Notes: a model not told the origin generated them from the sequence alone. DNA of 64,000 bases from Vitrella brassicaformis (GCA_001179505.1 CDMY01000255.1:275936-339935); one strand, 5' to 3'. Counted from the first letter of the stretch, positions 34,975 to 47,424 are shown. A program made the numbers and translations.

Positions 34975-37900
34975 TCACGGCTCGTTGTTGCCAAGAGTGA
35001 CCTTCGGTCTGCTGGCAGCGCGTGGCGGCCCTGCTGCAACCGACGACACACTGCAGTGCTCACCATGCAGCCTTTCATCCAGGTCATCGTTATCTGCACC
35101 ATCCTCAGTCCGCTCTTGCTCGCTGCTGGTGGCCGTCCTTCCGCCTTGTGAAGGCTTCTCAAGGATTGCGTATACGGTAAGAGCGCCAGTAATGAACGAC
35201 TTCCTCCTGTCCACGGATGAGTTGGCTACCACAGGGGAGTTGAGGGCCTTCAGTATGCCACCCAGCCGGCCCTGGGACAGATGGGTCATCAGCAGGTCCC
35301 TCTGCTCGCCGTCGAAGTCCGCTGATGAGATAGCGTCCTGCAATTCTCGCTCTGTCTGGCCTTGAGACATGCTCTGCTGGTTGGAAAGGGACTCGATGGG
35401 CTTCACGAGCATGTCTGTGGTCTGCGTGGGGTACTGAGACAGCTGCTGGAACTTGCCCGCCAAGTCGAGGGGCGACGTCAGTGTGCCCTGAAAGGCCAGG
35501 GTGCCGTGTGGCTTCAAGTGGTGTGTCTGGCTGGTAGGAGTGAGGGGCAGGGCAGGGCCCTCCTCGGGAAACTCCTCAAGGCGCCCCTTGGATGTTGATG
35601 ATGTGACAGGCTGCTGGTTGTCGACTGTGGCTGTGCTGAATGAGCGCAGCATGTTGTTCGCCATGAGGGACTGGGAGGGGAATGGCAGGGGCATCCGCAG
35701 CTGGGAGTGCATCGACGGCACTGGGGGCGTGGAGATCGAGTCCGGGCTGAGGGCGGGAAGGCCAAGTGCAGATCGAAGAGCCTCCACCCGACGGCACAGG
35801 AACTGGACCGAGTCCTGGGTGGACATGGAGATACTCACACACCTCCCTATCATCACCAGGGCCTGGCAGACACACACACAGGGACGTGGTCAGTCAGTCG
35901 GTCGATCGTGCATGTCTCCATTTGGGTATGATGGTGTCTCCCCCTCTCTCCCCCTCTGCCCGTGCGTGGTGGCCGGCTGACCTCTGCCACGGTCAGATTT
36001 GTCTGTGAGTCGATGTGGTGGGCCCACTTGACGCATCCGTCGAGCAGTCGCTCAGCTTGCTCTGGCGGGATGGGGGAGGGCAGCCGCAGTTCGGGATTGG
36101 CCTCCTCCTTCACCTTCACATCCTCCTTGCCACCAGCCAATGCCTGTTTCTGCTGCCTGCATCCAGATCATACACATATATATCGATTCAATGCCCGTGT
36201 GTTCGTGCTAGTCAATACCAGTAGAACATTCCGGCAGTCGACTTGCGCTTGGGTCTTGCCCTTTCGAGGCCCTCGAACAGCGACGAGGCCGACCCGGCGC
36301 GGCGAGGAGCTGCACATACAAGGTCGATCGGTCAGCAGGTAGCCGGATCAAGGAGCCTACCATAAGAAGGGTCTCTTGGCTTCTCGGCGATGTGGAAGTA
36401 GGTCAGGTCGTCAGGGAGGGACTTGTCATGCTCATACAGCAAACGTTCCAGACGCATGTGACTCATGTGCTTCCGCCACACAGCCCTGACATGATGCACA
36501 CCAGACAGACCGACAGACAAACAGAGAAAACAGTAACGCAAAAACCAGCCATCTACCTGTGTTTGCGTATGTTACGTTGTATCTGTGTTTACTTAATCAA
36601 GTGCTTGGCGCTGTTCCATATCGTGTCTTCTTCAGACACCGACGCTCTTATGCGCAGATACGCCTCGATGATAACAGCTGATGGGCAGGACACACACAAC
36701 CAACACAGAATGGCTCGCAGTGGTCTTCGTTCCCCCCCTTTGGCTGGCTGACCGAGTAGCATGTTGAGCATGATAAGCGCCACTAGGATCGTGAAGATCC
36801 AAATGAAAATCTGTGTGTTTGGGTACTGAACGGGGTCGCCGACCGGCTCAAGCCAGCGCCACTCAAACCATCCCATCATCATCTGCAACGATAGCAACAT
36901 ACCCAAAGGTCGACACACACATCAGGGCACGCACAGAGGCCAAACGCTCCACGCCTACAAGGAAGCATGACGAGAAAGCTCTCGCCGGCGTACTGAACTC
37001 CAATATCTGAGTGCGTGCACGCACAAAGCAGTGGGAGAGAATGCATATGTCGTGCGTGTCCCCGCCCATCCACCTTGGGTCCGAACAGGAGACGGCCCGA
37101 GAAAGAGAACGAATAGAAAATGCAGAAAAACACTATTGCAAGTGCACAGAAAGAGACACGTTGAGCAGCGTATGTATTTGCTCTTCTTCCTTCCTTTATC
37201 AGTCGCTGACAGTGGAACGCATCCTTCATGGAGGCAGAGAGGGTCTTTGTGACGACCGACAGCATGGGCTGCTTCCGGAAGGCATGGAAGAAGCTGCAGA
37301 GACAGACACAGCAAGACGTCAACCAAATATGGGTGTCTCACTTGGTCGCTCACCGTATTCCCATCGCCACGGCCATTGCCGCCTCAACTGTCCGATGTCC
37401 AAACGTAGATGTCATCGCAGTGATCAGATCCTATTAGGAAACGCAAATGTGGACGTCCGCCGATATGCATACACGTCTGCATTTTACCTGAACGATGAGT
37501 GTGGCTTCCTCAAGCTTGTTGATGCATTCGGGTGAGCCTGGCGCGAATTTTCTGGCGACGTCGCTGAACTCGACGAGGGCATCGGTGGCTCGCAGGTCGA
37601 CGACGCATATCATGATCCAGTCCCAGAGGAAATATGCACCTAGAAAAATCGTCATCCAGTCGAGAAAATTCCTTGATCGTCATCAAGCCACACCCCACAT
37701 GTCACAACATCATGTCTCCTGTCATCACGGTGTCTATGTGTGTTGTTCGGCCAACCAGAAGTCCTTGATGTACTCTTTAAATCCACCCCAGTAGCCCAGG
37801 TCCCGAATGGCGGCTCACAACTCGCGGAGCTCCGTCACGATGAAAAAGAGGAAGCAGACCACAAATAACGTGTCGAGGGCCAGGATGCGAGCAAGCCGAT

Positions 37901-39772
37901 CACGGTACGGGTTGCTCTGCCCAGTGAGACACGCTTGTTTGTCCACGCATCCACGCGTGTATGTCTGACGCGTGTTCTCATTCCACACTGGTGTACCTGT
38001 ACTGTGTCTAGGGAGACGGATGGGCGCACACTTCCGCCTCGCAGGAAGGTGAAGAGGATCTCCAGCTTGGCAAACAGCCCAAGCTCACCGTTGTACATGA
38101 GACCCTCCACACGAACAGTCCATGTCGAGAGGTCTACCCAATTGTAATTGGCCTGCGCACAACACATAGATTCACACATATGAGCATCCATTTCTCTCTC
38201 TCTCTCTCAGTGTGTGTGTCTGGTGAAGTGTCTGGCTCAACCAGATAAATAATCCTGTTGCGCAGCTTCTCGATAGGACTGTTCACCAACAACCAGAACT
38301 CATACTCTCCCCGATCGTTGGCCTGAGCGAAAGGTATCGATGCACACATGTTCTTATGCGTCTCTGTTGGTCTTCTTACTTCAAAGCCCTCGCCGAGTGG
38401 TATATCTGGAAACGCAGCATCGTGGTCGAGGCCCTTGACCAGCTGTCTGGTTTTGTTGACGTCCAGGAAATACGACTTGCTGCTGGACCGTTCATCGTGA
38501 CAACACTGACCCGTATCGTCCTCACGACAGAATATGCTGGATGACACATACAGCACAGCGGCGCGAGAATGGTTGCCGCTTCGTCTGCATGCTGCTCACG
38601 TGTCTAGGTCACTGTTGACACATTTGTTCGTCTTGCTTCTTGTCTGAACCAGCTTGATCCCTCCGATGATCTGATTGTATCGCTCGTAACGGCCCCATGT
38701 CGTGCTGGGTAGTCGCCGATCGAACTGCACACAGACGGACACATCCAGAGAGAGTACGGCCAGAACACTTGACATGCGAGTAGGCGTACCGCATCGGTTT
38801 GCTTGAACAACGTTTGTGGCATTCCTATGCTCAACCACCGCGAGAACTCGACCTCGGTGTTGACATCAGCAAGTGTCTTGGTCCCATCGGACGTCCGGAC
38901 ACCCTCAGCAATGCTGTATGAGAGCACACAGGTCAGGCTCGGGACCCTCTCTGGTGCCCAGCGTGTCGTGTCTTACACGTCGTTGACAGAATATATGGTG
39001 GAGACGTTTTCATGGTGCGAGACAACCAGCAGAAATGAGATGCAGAATAGCACTGCAGGCAGTCAAGGATACACACAAAGCCCTTTCGTCAAACAGCCTG
39101 TAAGGGGCTGACGCACCAGCGAAAGGCAGATACTTCACAGCCTGGAGGAGACACAGACGCGACATATCAAGCGAAGTAACGTCGCCTGTTGCAGTGCTGA
39201 CTAACCTGCTCCTCCCCTGCACGTATCTTGACGAACCGGAGTAAGTCATTCTTCTTAACTGTCTCTGTGAAAACATCAATCATGGGCTCCCTCCCCAGTG
39301 CAGAGCTTGGCATCTTCCTCGCCGTCCCGTGCCGCCTCTCCGCCCGCTGATAGTACTGCTCCACATTGATGACGTTCTGGGAGATGCTCGCCACCGGACC
39401 TGTAGGCGGACCTGTAGCCCCGCCTGTGTGCTCGACAACACTTGCAGTGGCGGTGCCGAGGAGGGATGCGCTCCGATGTGCATTCGCCTGCCTCTGAGCA
39501 CGGGGAAGATCGACACATCAGTCGTCATATATGCACTGTGTGTCCTCTGCGGATGTGTGGGCTTCGAGCCCGAGCCTACCTTGTACAGATTGTACTGAAG
39601 CGCACACACAAAGCTCATTACCGTACACAGCCAAGAAGACGCCCGGCGTGTCTTGCTTCTGTGTGTGTCTGCTTTGTCCGCCTACCTCCTGGCAGTCTCT
39701 TTCCCTCTCAGCCTTCTCAACCACCTTCTTATTATGAGTGTGGTGCGAAATGAGACCAGTGAACTCGGACAT
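34975..39772 (-). CDS. Polycystin-2-like (TRPP) cation channel with in-frame TGA
   Basis: Twenty-two exons from 39686-39772 down to 34975-35862 sum to 3207 nt (1068 codons plus stop). The N-terminal cytosolic part is followed by helix S1 (VLFCISFLLVVSH), the extracellular polycystin domain (NTEVEFSRWLS, GECPL-like TGQCC, EFWLLVNSP, NYNWVDLSTWTVRV), S2 (ILFTFLRG/LDTLFVVCFLFFIVTEL), S3 (FWNFLDWMTIFLGAYFLWDW), S4-S5 (FFHAFRKQPMLSVVTKTL), S5 (FFCIFYSFSFSGRLLFG), pore SSCFLMMMGWFEW and S6 IFIWIFTILVALIMLNMLLG. These channels conduct Ca2+/cations, often at cilia or the ER. Exon 2 is only 15 nt (39580-39594). A TGA at 37815-37817 interrupts TELREL/AAIRDLGYW, which is otherwise homologous on both sides: a base error, readthrough, or removal by a 66-nt in-phase intron (37773-37838). 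The long C-terminal tail (about 300 aa) is Ser/Gln-rich. Confidence 0.85.
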
Positions 39773-39995
39773 TGCAGCGACGAGTTGCAGAGGCCGTCCG
39801 GAAACACCGCTCGATTCGGGTTGACCCCGCCACCGCAGATTTCAACGTTTTTAGTGCGCGCTCACGGCGAACGGTTTTCCGCGACGCCCTTTCTCGCGGA
39901 ACAGTGCCGGCACATCCCTTGTCTCCCCCCTAACCAACCAACCAACCAACTCACCACAGCCTCAGGCGCTGCCTGGTGTGCGATTCCTCCCGACA
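39773..39995. promoter_or_regulatory. Divergent spacer between polycystin and hydrolase genes
   Basis: 223 bp lie between opposite start codons. It contains TTTTTAGTGCGCGCTCACG (39849-39867) and a short CCAA array near 39930. A shared promoter is inferred. Confidence 0.4.
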
Positions 39996-41819
39996 ATGCC
40001 CGACAGCGTACCAGGCAACGCGCTGACGTCGCTCCCAGAAGACAAGGTGGTGGTGCCGGTTGACAGATGCGACACAGAGAGCACGGGGGACGGTCACACA
40101 AACGGCTCTTCACAAAGTGGAGGGACCAGCAGCCCAGATCTCATCGATGATGAAGGTACGCAATACACGACCGTCTCATTGACTGATCCACCGAGAGCAC
40201 CCCAGTCACACGAGGAGCAACGAGTCAAAGGACACTCTTAAGCTGATTTTTCCCTCCCGACCACGGTGGGATGCCCTGCAGATGACGGATGGGTTGTGGT
40301 TTCTGAGACATTTGATGACCCCTATGATGCCGACGGCTCTCCACGGATGAGCACATTCATCAACGCGAGGGTACGTCTATATGTACAACACAACACACGT
40401 GATGACGCCGTTGACAAACACACAGCAGTCTCATTCTGTCCGTTGGCCTCTTGTCTGTCAGGGTCTCCGCATTCAGACGTACGCGTGGGAGGTCTGCCAT
40501 CCCCGTGGGGTCATCTGTGCCGTCCACGGCTACTCGTCTCACGCACGTCTCGACTGGCTCGTGCCGCCGGCGTGTGACTACGAAGGCAGCTGGGTCCAAA
40601 GGTCAGTGGGTGCGCTCCAGCCACGCGTGCTCATGACTGCTCGTTTGTCGGGTTGGTGTGCGTGTCGGCAGGCTAAACCAGCGCGGCTACTCCTTCGTGG
40701 CGCTTGACATCCAGGGCTTCGGGCGGTCTCAGGGATGGCGTGGTCTGCGTGGATGCTATCAGCGTTTTGATCACGTGGTTGACGACGTCCTCCACGTGAT
40801 CCGCAGCATCAAGAAGCAGCACGCCTCCCAGCTCCCCACATTCGTCATGGGCTGCTCTCTTGGCGGCAACCTGGCCCTGAGGGCGGCCCACCAAGCGCAG
40901 AAGGAGGAGATGGACATTGCCGGCGTCATTTTGCTCGCCCCAATGCTGTCGGTCGACAACCTGAAGAAGACGGCGGTGAGGAGGGCGATGCTGCTGGTCG
41001 CGCCGCTTCTCAGCGCCCTGTTCCCTACTGCCGCATGCCTCGCTATACCTGTGAGCTGCGTGCACGTGTGGACGGATCGCAACGAAACGTGTGACGTCTG
41101 TCGTGTGTCTGTGCCTCTCTGTTTGTGTTCGCAGCGTGGAAAGGATCCGAGAATCGACGAGGTGTTTGACAACGATCCCTACACCTACAAGAAGCCGCTT
41201 CGACTCCGTGTGGCGAAAGAGCAGATGAACGCATGCGACAAGTGAGGGAGGGAGGACGAAGGGAGAGAGAAGCAGCCGCGACGCTCAACTCTTCTCACCG
41301 ACCTGTCTTGTCTGTCTGTCTTTTGGCAATCAGGGCTCAGGCCATTGCTCCATCTGTCCGTTTGCCCATGTTGTTGTTCCACAGCCGAAATGACACCTTC
41401 ATCGAGGCTGCGGGCTCGCAGCGGCTGTGGGAGGCCTCGCCTTCAGAGGTCAGTGAGAGCCAGCGCACTTGACGTGATGAATGCATTCATGTCGGTGTTG
41501 TTCTGTTCTGTTGTGACGTCAGGACAAGACACTGCTGTGGTGCGATCACATGTGGCATCATCTGATGACTGATGCGGGCAATCTGGAGCTGCTGGCAACG
41601 ATAGCCAAGTGGCTGGACCACCGCTCGGAGCCCACTACTGACGCATCCAAATGGCACAGCATGAGCACACAGGACACCCCTGAGGACCCCTGTTGCCCAG
41701 CGGCCGTCGTGAGCGAGGATAACACGCCCAACGCCCCCCTGCCGGCACATGGAGACGCCTCCCGCTACGTCCTGCCCCCCTCGCTCCCCTGCTCGCCGTC
41801 CGCCGTCACCATCAGATAG
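39996..41819 (+). CDS. Alpha/beta hydrolase, monoglyceride-lipase-like
   Basis: Seven exons (39996-40155, 40282-40370, 40462-40601, 40672-41050, 41135-41241, 41334-41448, 41523-41819) total 1287 nt, giving 428 aa. The fold is seen in GVICAVHGYSSH (oxyanion HG motif), GYSFVALDIQGFGRSQGWRG, the nucleophile elbow FVMGCSLGGNLA (GxSxG), the acid residue in LFHSRNDTFIE, and the His in DHMWHHLM. This order and the D-x-x-GxGxS motif fit monoacylglycerol lipase / lysophospholipase of the hydrolase-4 type, which cleave glycerol esters; plant homologues are caffeoylshikimate esterases, so substrate is open. An acidic Ser-rich N-terminal 55 residues and a Pro/Thr-rich C-terminal tail flank the domain. 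No signal peptide. Confidence 0.88.
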
Positions 41820-43551
41820 ACAGGCAGAGAGGGAGACAGGCCGATGTGTGTATGGGTACATGTACGTATGGCGTGGACATGTGTACACGTTGCCATGATG
41901 GTTGTTGGTTGGTTGATGTGATTGATGTATGGAAGGGGGTCTTTGATGACCGTCGTTTTGTCCGTCAGTCCACCCACCTCACCTCACTCAGGTTCGGTGA
42001 AAATGCATACCTGCATGCTACGCTGCCGAAATACAGCCACGTCACATCCACTGCGCTTGGGCGATCAAGGGAGGGACGGAGAGGGAGCGACCAAGGGAGG
42101 GAGGGGACAGGGGGGCTGCCCAAAGGGGCAAGTGAGGACGGACCGAGACGGGTGCATTGCATACACCGATGGAAAGATGGAGATGTTGAATTCTCCATTT
42201 TTCAGCCTCTCGTTGTCTGTCGCTATCTGACAGTGTGATGGTGCTAGTATGCCCACGTGGATTGGATGCGTGAGAGCGTTTCCAGTGGTGCTATGCTCGT
42301 CTGCGGTTTTGCCGTCCATCCGCGTTGTGTGACTGACTGACTGACTGACGTGCATACCGTACACATCCACACGGATGGATGGATGGATGGCTGAATGGCT
42401 GCGTCGGTTTTCTACTGATCCAGTGAATTGGGCGGCTTTCTGCCCGCACCTGTGAAGGCGTGTGACGACATTTCTCCCTTGATTTCCGATTTTTCATTCC
42501 TCATTTCATTGGGGAGTTGTGTCTGCCGGGCTGCTCGATTTGGCGGACCCCACAGTGTCCGAACCATCGGCCGATGGTGGGTACCGTCGTTTGGGGGTGA
42601 CTTGTCCGACACACAGCACGCCATTACAGGCCTGGAAGCACATACATCTACACCCGCTTCCTTCGTGGGTCTTGCTTCCCTCTCGCTGCCTTGATTCCTC
42701 TGAGACAAGTCCTGCCGGCTAGCCTTCTGCGTGTGTGTGAAGCGCTGTGGATGGTTGCCTGCCTCACTGCGTGTTTGACGTATCGTAAACACATACATTG
42801 ACCATCCAGTCTGCCTGCTGTACTCCCACTTTTGTCGTGTTGTATGAGCTATCTATGAGGAGGCGTTTGTGACTTGACGTGATGTGATGCGACACGACGG
42901 ACAACCACTGAGACATTTCTTATTTTTGCGTTGTCATGCGACCAGACCTTTTCAGACTAAAACACGGAAGCACGGCGGATCAAGTGCCGACAAATCGCTG
43001 TCCCAACGAGTTTGTGTGAACAAATAAACTTTGGGCGTCACAGCAGGTCATACAACCGCATCTCACGGATCAATGTCCGATATCATAAACACCCTACCTG
43101 AGACTCCATCACTGCCAAGCATCGCAAGAAAATGCCCGCCCGCCCGCCCGACATCGGCGGCCTCGCTGACGCCCACGGTAAAACCACACACGATATGCCC
43201 GCTCCCCCNNNNNNNNNNNNNNNNNNNNNNNNNNNNNNNNNNNNNNNNNNNNNNNNNNNNNNNNNNNNNNNNNNNNNNNNNNNNNNNNNNNNNNNNNNNN
43301 NNNNNNNNNNNNNNNNNNNNNNNNNNNNNNNNNNNNNNNNNNNNNNNNNNNNNNNNNNNNNNNNNNNNNNNNNNNNNNNNNNNNNNNNNNNNNNNNNNNN
43401 NNNNNNNNNNNNNNNNNNNNNNNNNNNNNNNNNNNNNNNNNNNNNNNNNNNNNNNNNNNNNNNNNNNNNNNNNNNNNNNNNNNNNNNNNNNNNNNNNNNN
43501 NNNNNNNNATATGCCCGCTCCCCCCCCCCCCTCCCTCCTCTGGTGTGTTAA
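41820..43551. other. Convergent intergenic region containing an assembly gap
   Basis: Sequence between hydrolase and mutarotase stop codons. It holds a GGAGGGAC tract near 42068, a CTGA and GGAT run near 42330-42390, and the N gap. No gene is supported. Confidence 0.5.
43209..43508. other. Assembly gap of exactly 300 N
   Basis: 300 N. The 16-base string ATATGCCCGCTCCCCC occurs immediately on both sides, so the placeholder probably joins two contigs that overlap or meet at a poly-C tract. Confidence 0.95.
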
Positions 43552-45033
43552 TTATCCGTGTGCGAAATGGTATGCAATGTCGTGTATGTAAGTGTCGGCT
43601 GGCTCGAGGATACACGAGGGAAAGTCGATCTGATTAGGGCTGTTTGGGAACAGCTGCGGCTCCAGACACAGGGCGCCACGATAGGGATACACCTTGCCGC
43701 CCTTGCCAACCAGCGTACCTGATAAAACACACAACACAATACAACACACGAGATGCGTCGGCTGGGTGTACCGTCGAGGAAATTTCCCGAGTAGAATTGG
43801 ATGCCAGGCTGGTTGGTGTGGACCTCCATCACACGACCGCTCATCGGCGCCCTCAACGTGGCCACGCGACGGGCCGAAGACACCAGGCCGCCTCGCAAGC
43901 AGAAATTGTGGTCATACCTAAATGATCACAGGACAGTAACCAATAGACGTGACACGCACATCGGTGGCTCCCATCGGCCTTGTCCCACCCACCCACCCGA
44001 GTCCATTCTTGAGCTGGTCGTCCGTGTCGCCTCTGTCAATGCGGTCGCCGATGGGTGTGGGGGCGCTGAAGTCGAAGTTGGTGCCCTCGACAGGCCGTAT
44101 GGCGCCCAGTGGGATGGACACCTCATTGATGGGCGTGAAGCTGCCCGCCTCGATCTGCAGCTCGTGCTGCAGTATCGTGCCCTCGCCGTGGCCCTCGAGG
44201 TTGAAATACGAGTGATTGGTCAAGTTGACCTGCACATACATACACACGGGCGGAACATCCATCCGTCGACACGAGCTCGTCATCCTTGGCGTGCGCGTGT
44301 CCCCCTCCCATCCCCACTCACCACCGTCTTGGCCTTGGTCGTCGCCTCGATGTGGAGCCGCAGACAGTTTGGTTCCAACCGATATGTGGCAGTGACGGTG
44401 AGCTCGCCAGGAAAGCCCTCCTCACCGTCGGCACTGACATACTCGAGCCTCAGCTGAGTGTCGGATGCATCGAGCATGCGCCAGAGTTTCTTATCGAAGC
44501 CCTCCGCCCCGCCGTGCAGCATGTTGGGAGGGTCGTTCTTGGTGACTTTGATGGTGCGGCCGTCAAGGGTGAAGGTTGCGTCACTGATGCGGTTGGCATA
44601 CCGACCAACAATGCAACCAAAGTATGGACCTACAGGAAATGAACACACGACGCGCAGAGCGGCGAACACCTGAGTGTCGGCGCACAGCATGTGATCTGTT
44701 TACTCTGGGTCTCGTAGTCATTTGCACTGTCAAATCCGCACACGATGTCACCGTAGCTGAAAGTGTACACACACATAGTCGCGCGATGCACGTCTCGTCC
44801 TTCTCTCCAGTTAACCAACTTACTTTCCGTGTTTGTCTTTGGTCCGGATAGCTACGACTGTGGCTCCATAGTCTGTGATGCTCACGGCCTCTATCTCAGA
44901 ACCGGCAGGATTCTGCCACACACAAACGGACACACCAGTTCATCAGCTGATCTTGGCAGATCTTCGTGTTTTTTCTCACCTTCAGCATGAACAGCTTTGC
45001 CGCGCCATGGCGGCAGCTTCCAAATGACGTCAT
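43552..45033 (-). CDS. galM: Aldose 1-epimerase (galactose mutarotase)
   Basis: Seven exons (44980-45033, 44824-44912, 44704-44756, 44322-44629, 43997-44229, 43772-43917, 43552-43718) total 1050 nt, giving 349 aa, the usual family length. The enzyme interconverts alpha and beta anomers of hexoses. Diagnostic segments are [56 protein letters not shown] (catalytic region), [11 protein letters not shown] (with the catalytic His), [24 protein letters not shown] and, near the end, the catalytic Glu in [16 protein letters not shown]. All key motifs are present. The start at 45033 follows AGCTCGCACTTTTGA. An in-frame ATG at 45135 would add 34 residues and would overlap the neighbouring gene's start. 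Confidence 0.95.
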
Positions 45034-45102
45034 CCTCCCTTCAAAAGTGCGAGCTATTATGAGAGGGAGTGACGCCGTGGACAGATTTTGTTGAGGACGG
45101 AG
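45034..45102. promoter_or_regulatory. 69 bp divergent spacer with AGCTCGCA element
   Basis: Only 69 bp separate the mutarotase and CDP-alcohol transferase start codons. On the minus strand it reads AATAGCTCGCACTTTTGAA 22 bases before the mutarotase ATG, almost the same as the sequence before the YbaK ATG. Confidence 0.5.
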
Positions 45103-47389
45103 ATGCGTTGTAGAGAAGGCAACAGATCCCGTCATGAATTGAAAGATACATGGAGATGCCTGTTGTCACACAGTGCCGAGCAGCCTTACATCGGCGCCGA
45201 GGGTCTTGAGCGGCTGCACAGCTATCGATATGAGGGCGATGATCCCTCGCCCCTGTACAAACACGCCCTATCGCCCCTCGCTGACCTGCTCGTCCTGCAC
45301 TGCTGCCCATCATGGGCTGCCCCGAACCTGGTGGGTGGATCAAGCTTCCACAGATGACAGTGATTGCAGTGAGTGCATAGGGTGAGTGTACTTTCGTGTT
45401 CAGATATCCTTCATTGGCTTCTTGCTGGTGGTGTCTTCCCATCTGTTGGCCCTCTACTACTCGCCCACCCTGAGCGAGCCCATGCCATACTGGTAGGCAC
45501 TCATGGCCACCCATCCATCCATCGATCCAGCCACACGTCTGTCTGTCTGTCTGTTCCTCTGGTCGTGTGTGTCGTTACGCATGTGTGCAGGGTGCATTTG
45601 TATGCGGGAGTGATGATGTTCGTCAATCAGACGTTTGACAACATGGACGGCAAGCAGGCGCGGCGAACCAACAGCTCCTCAGCACTGGGACTCGCATTCG
45701 ACCACGGTCAGCCACACACTCCACCACCACCACGAGCATATCACAGGAGGATGCCTTGATGTATGCAGCCATGTGACGTGTGTTGGTCAGGTTGCGATGC
45801 GGTTCATTCAGCCATCGGCGGCATGACAGCGATGGCGTCGCTGCAGTTGGGGCCGCCCCTGCAGCCCCTCCTGGCGGCGTGCTGCTGGCTGGGCGGCGCT
45901 GCACCATTCCTGTTCGCATCATGGGAACACTACCACACAGGTAAGTACTGACTGGTGAGGCAACCATGAGCACTCGTGAGCGAACACTGGGGTGCCGTTG
46001 GTTTGCAGGGTGTCTGTATCTGCCTGTGGTGAATGGCCCCACTGAGGGCATGTTGCTGCTGTCGATAGTACACCTCATTGCGGGGGCGGTGCCCGACTCA
46101 GAGGAGTTCTGGACAACAGAAGTAAGTGAGTCAATCAGGCCAGGCGGGAGGGAATGAATAGCTGGCGATCACATGGAAACAAAGAGGAAGGATACGTTTG
46201 CCCGTACGTATACGTGTACATGTGTGTGTGTGTGTGTGTGTGTGCCTCAGGTACCATTGCTGCCAGGTGTGGATTATCGTGAGTTTGGCTTCTTCTGGCA
46301 CACCGTGGGGGTCGTGCTCACATGCGGCAGAAGGTCAGCCAGCCAGCATCGAAAGAGAACCCGTCTAGTCTACCGACAGAAGGAGACCTCCTTTCCTTCC
46401 TCTTTCGTTCCCTCAGCATATGGCGGGTCGCCACCCACATCCACGGCCGCAAGGCCAAGAGGAAACCGGTGCTCAACGGCACCCTACATGCCCCCCGCAC
46501 GCGTCTGGAGCAGCATGACCAGAACGGCCATCCGGACGGCATGATGCTTCGCAAGAGGACGGCGGTGTCTGCAGCTTCAGCGGAGTACAATGGCGTCACG
46601 GGTGCCAGGCGGCAATGGGGACCACCTGAGTGCTCACTCACGGACGCACTGCTGGTAAGCCACTGAAAGAGAGGCCGAACACAGCTGTGCAAATCGGACA
46701 TACGGACGTACGTGCGCGTGTGAGTGCAGCATTTGGTGCCGTGGTTGTGTGTGCACGTGTTTGCGGTGTGGTGGATAGGGAGTGGTAGGCCGCCCGGCCA
46801 CCCCTCACTCTGGCACACGTGCCCCCGGATGTGCTTCTACTTCATGTCACTCATGCACTGCAAACTCGTGGTCAGTCGGGCACACAACACAACACAAGAG
46901 GGTATGTATGCCCCTCCGTGTGTGTCTTTGTTGCGGTGCGGTTTCTCAGATGCACCTGCAGCTGTGTCACGTCACTGGGGAGCTAATGCGGCCATGGTAC
47001 GTGGAGGAACGACCCATTCACTTATTCAGCCGCAGGGAAGAGTGTGTCTGTGTGGTCCTGACTTCATTCGTCCAGGAGGTGGACATGCTGTCTGTCCCTT
47101 GGCGTGCTGGTCCTGGCACGATTGTCATGTCTGGCGGCGCCACACATGTGTACCTATGAGGTGCCTCTACTCAAGGCCGTCTGCGTCGCAGCTCTGTTTT
47201 CCCTAACACATTTGGTAAGCCAAGGACACACGATACCTGAGTGTTGGGCCGGCCAGGATACCGACGATGGTGTGTATGTGTGTGTGATCAATGCAGGTGT
47301 TGACGGTGGTACCCGCCATCGCGGCGGAACTCAACATTTACGTCTTCTCTCTACAAAACAGGGTTGGGGTAAACAGGGTTGGGGTGTAG
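45103..47389 (+). CDS. CDP-alcohol phosphotransferase (choline/ethanolamine type)
   Basis: Eleven exons (45103-45330, 45404-45492, 45591-45706, 45791-45940, 46009-46121, 46251-46333, 46417-46654, 46730-46870, 46950-46996, 47076-47214, 47297-47389) total 1437 nt, giving 478 aa. It should catalyse the last Kennedy-pathway step, CDP-choline or CDP-ethanolamine plus diacylglycerol to PC or PE, in ER/Golgi membranes. The CDP-alcohol signature DG-x2-AR-x8-G-x3-D-x3-D is complete: [10 protein letters not shown] ... GLAFDHGCDAVH. The N-terminus ([31 protein letters not shown]) matches EPT1/CPT1. A basic, hydrophilic insertion of about 75 residues ([12 protein letters not shown] ... CSLTD, exon 7) interrupts the C-terminal helices. 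Choline versus ethanolamine preference is not readable. The stop lies 35 bp before the YbaK ATG. Confidence 0.92.
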
Positions 47390-47424
47390 GGTTTGGTTCC
47401 ACTTTAAGCTCGCAGTTTTGAGAA

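Noticed and set aside
43109-43615. Open frames running through the N gaps
   Set aside because: They exist only because N is not read as a stop.
47370-47400. GGGTTGGGG/GTAGGGTTT string as telomere-like repeat
   Set aside because: It lies in the last codons of the CDP-alcohol transferase and is only two imperfect units long.
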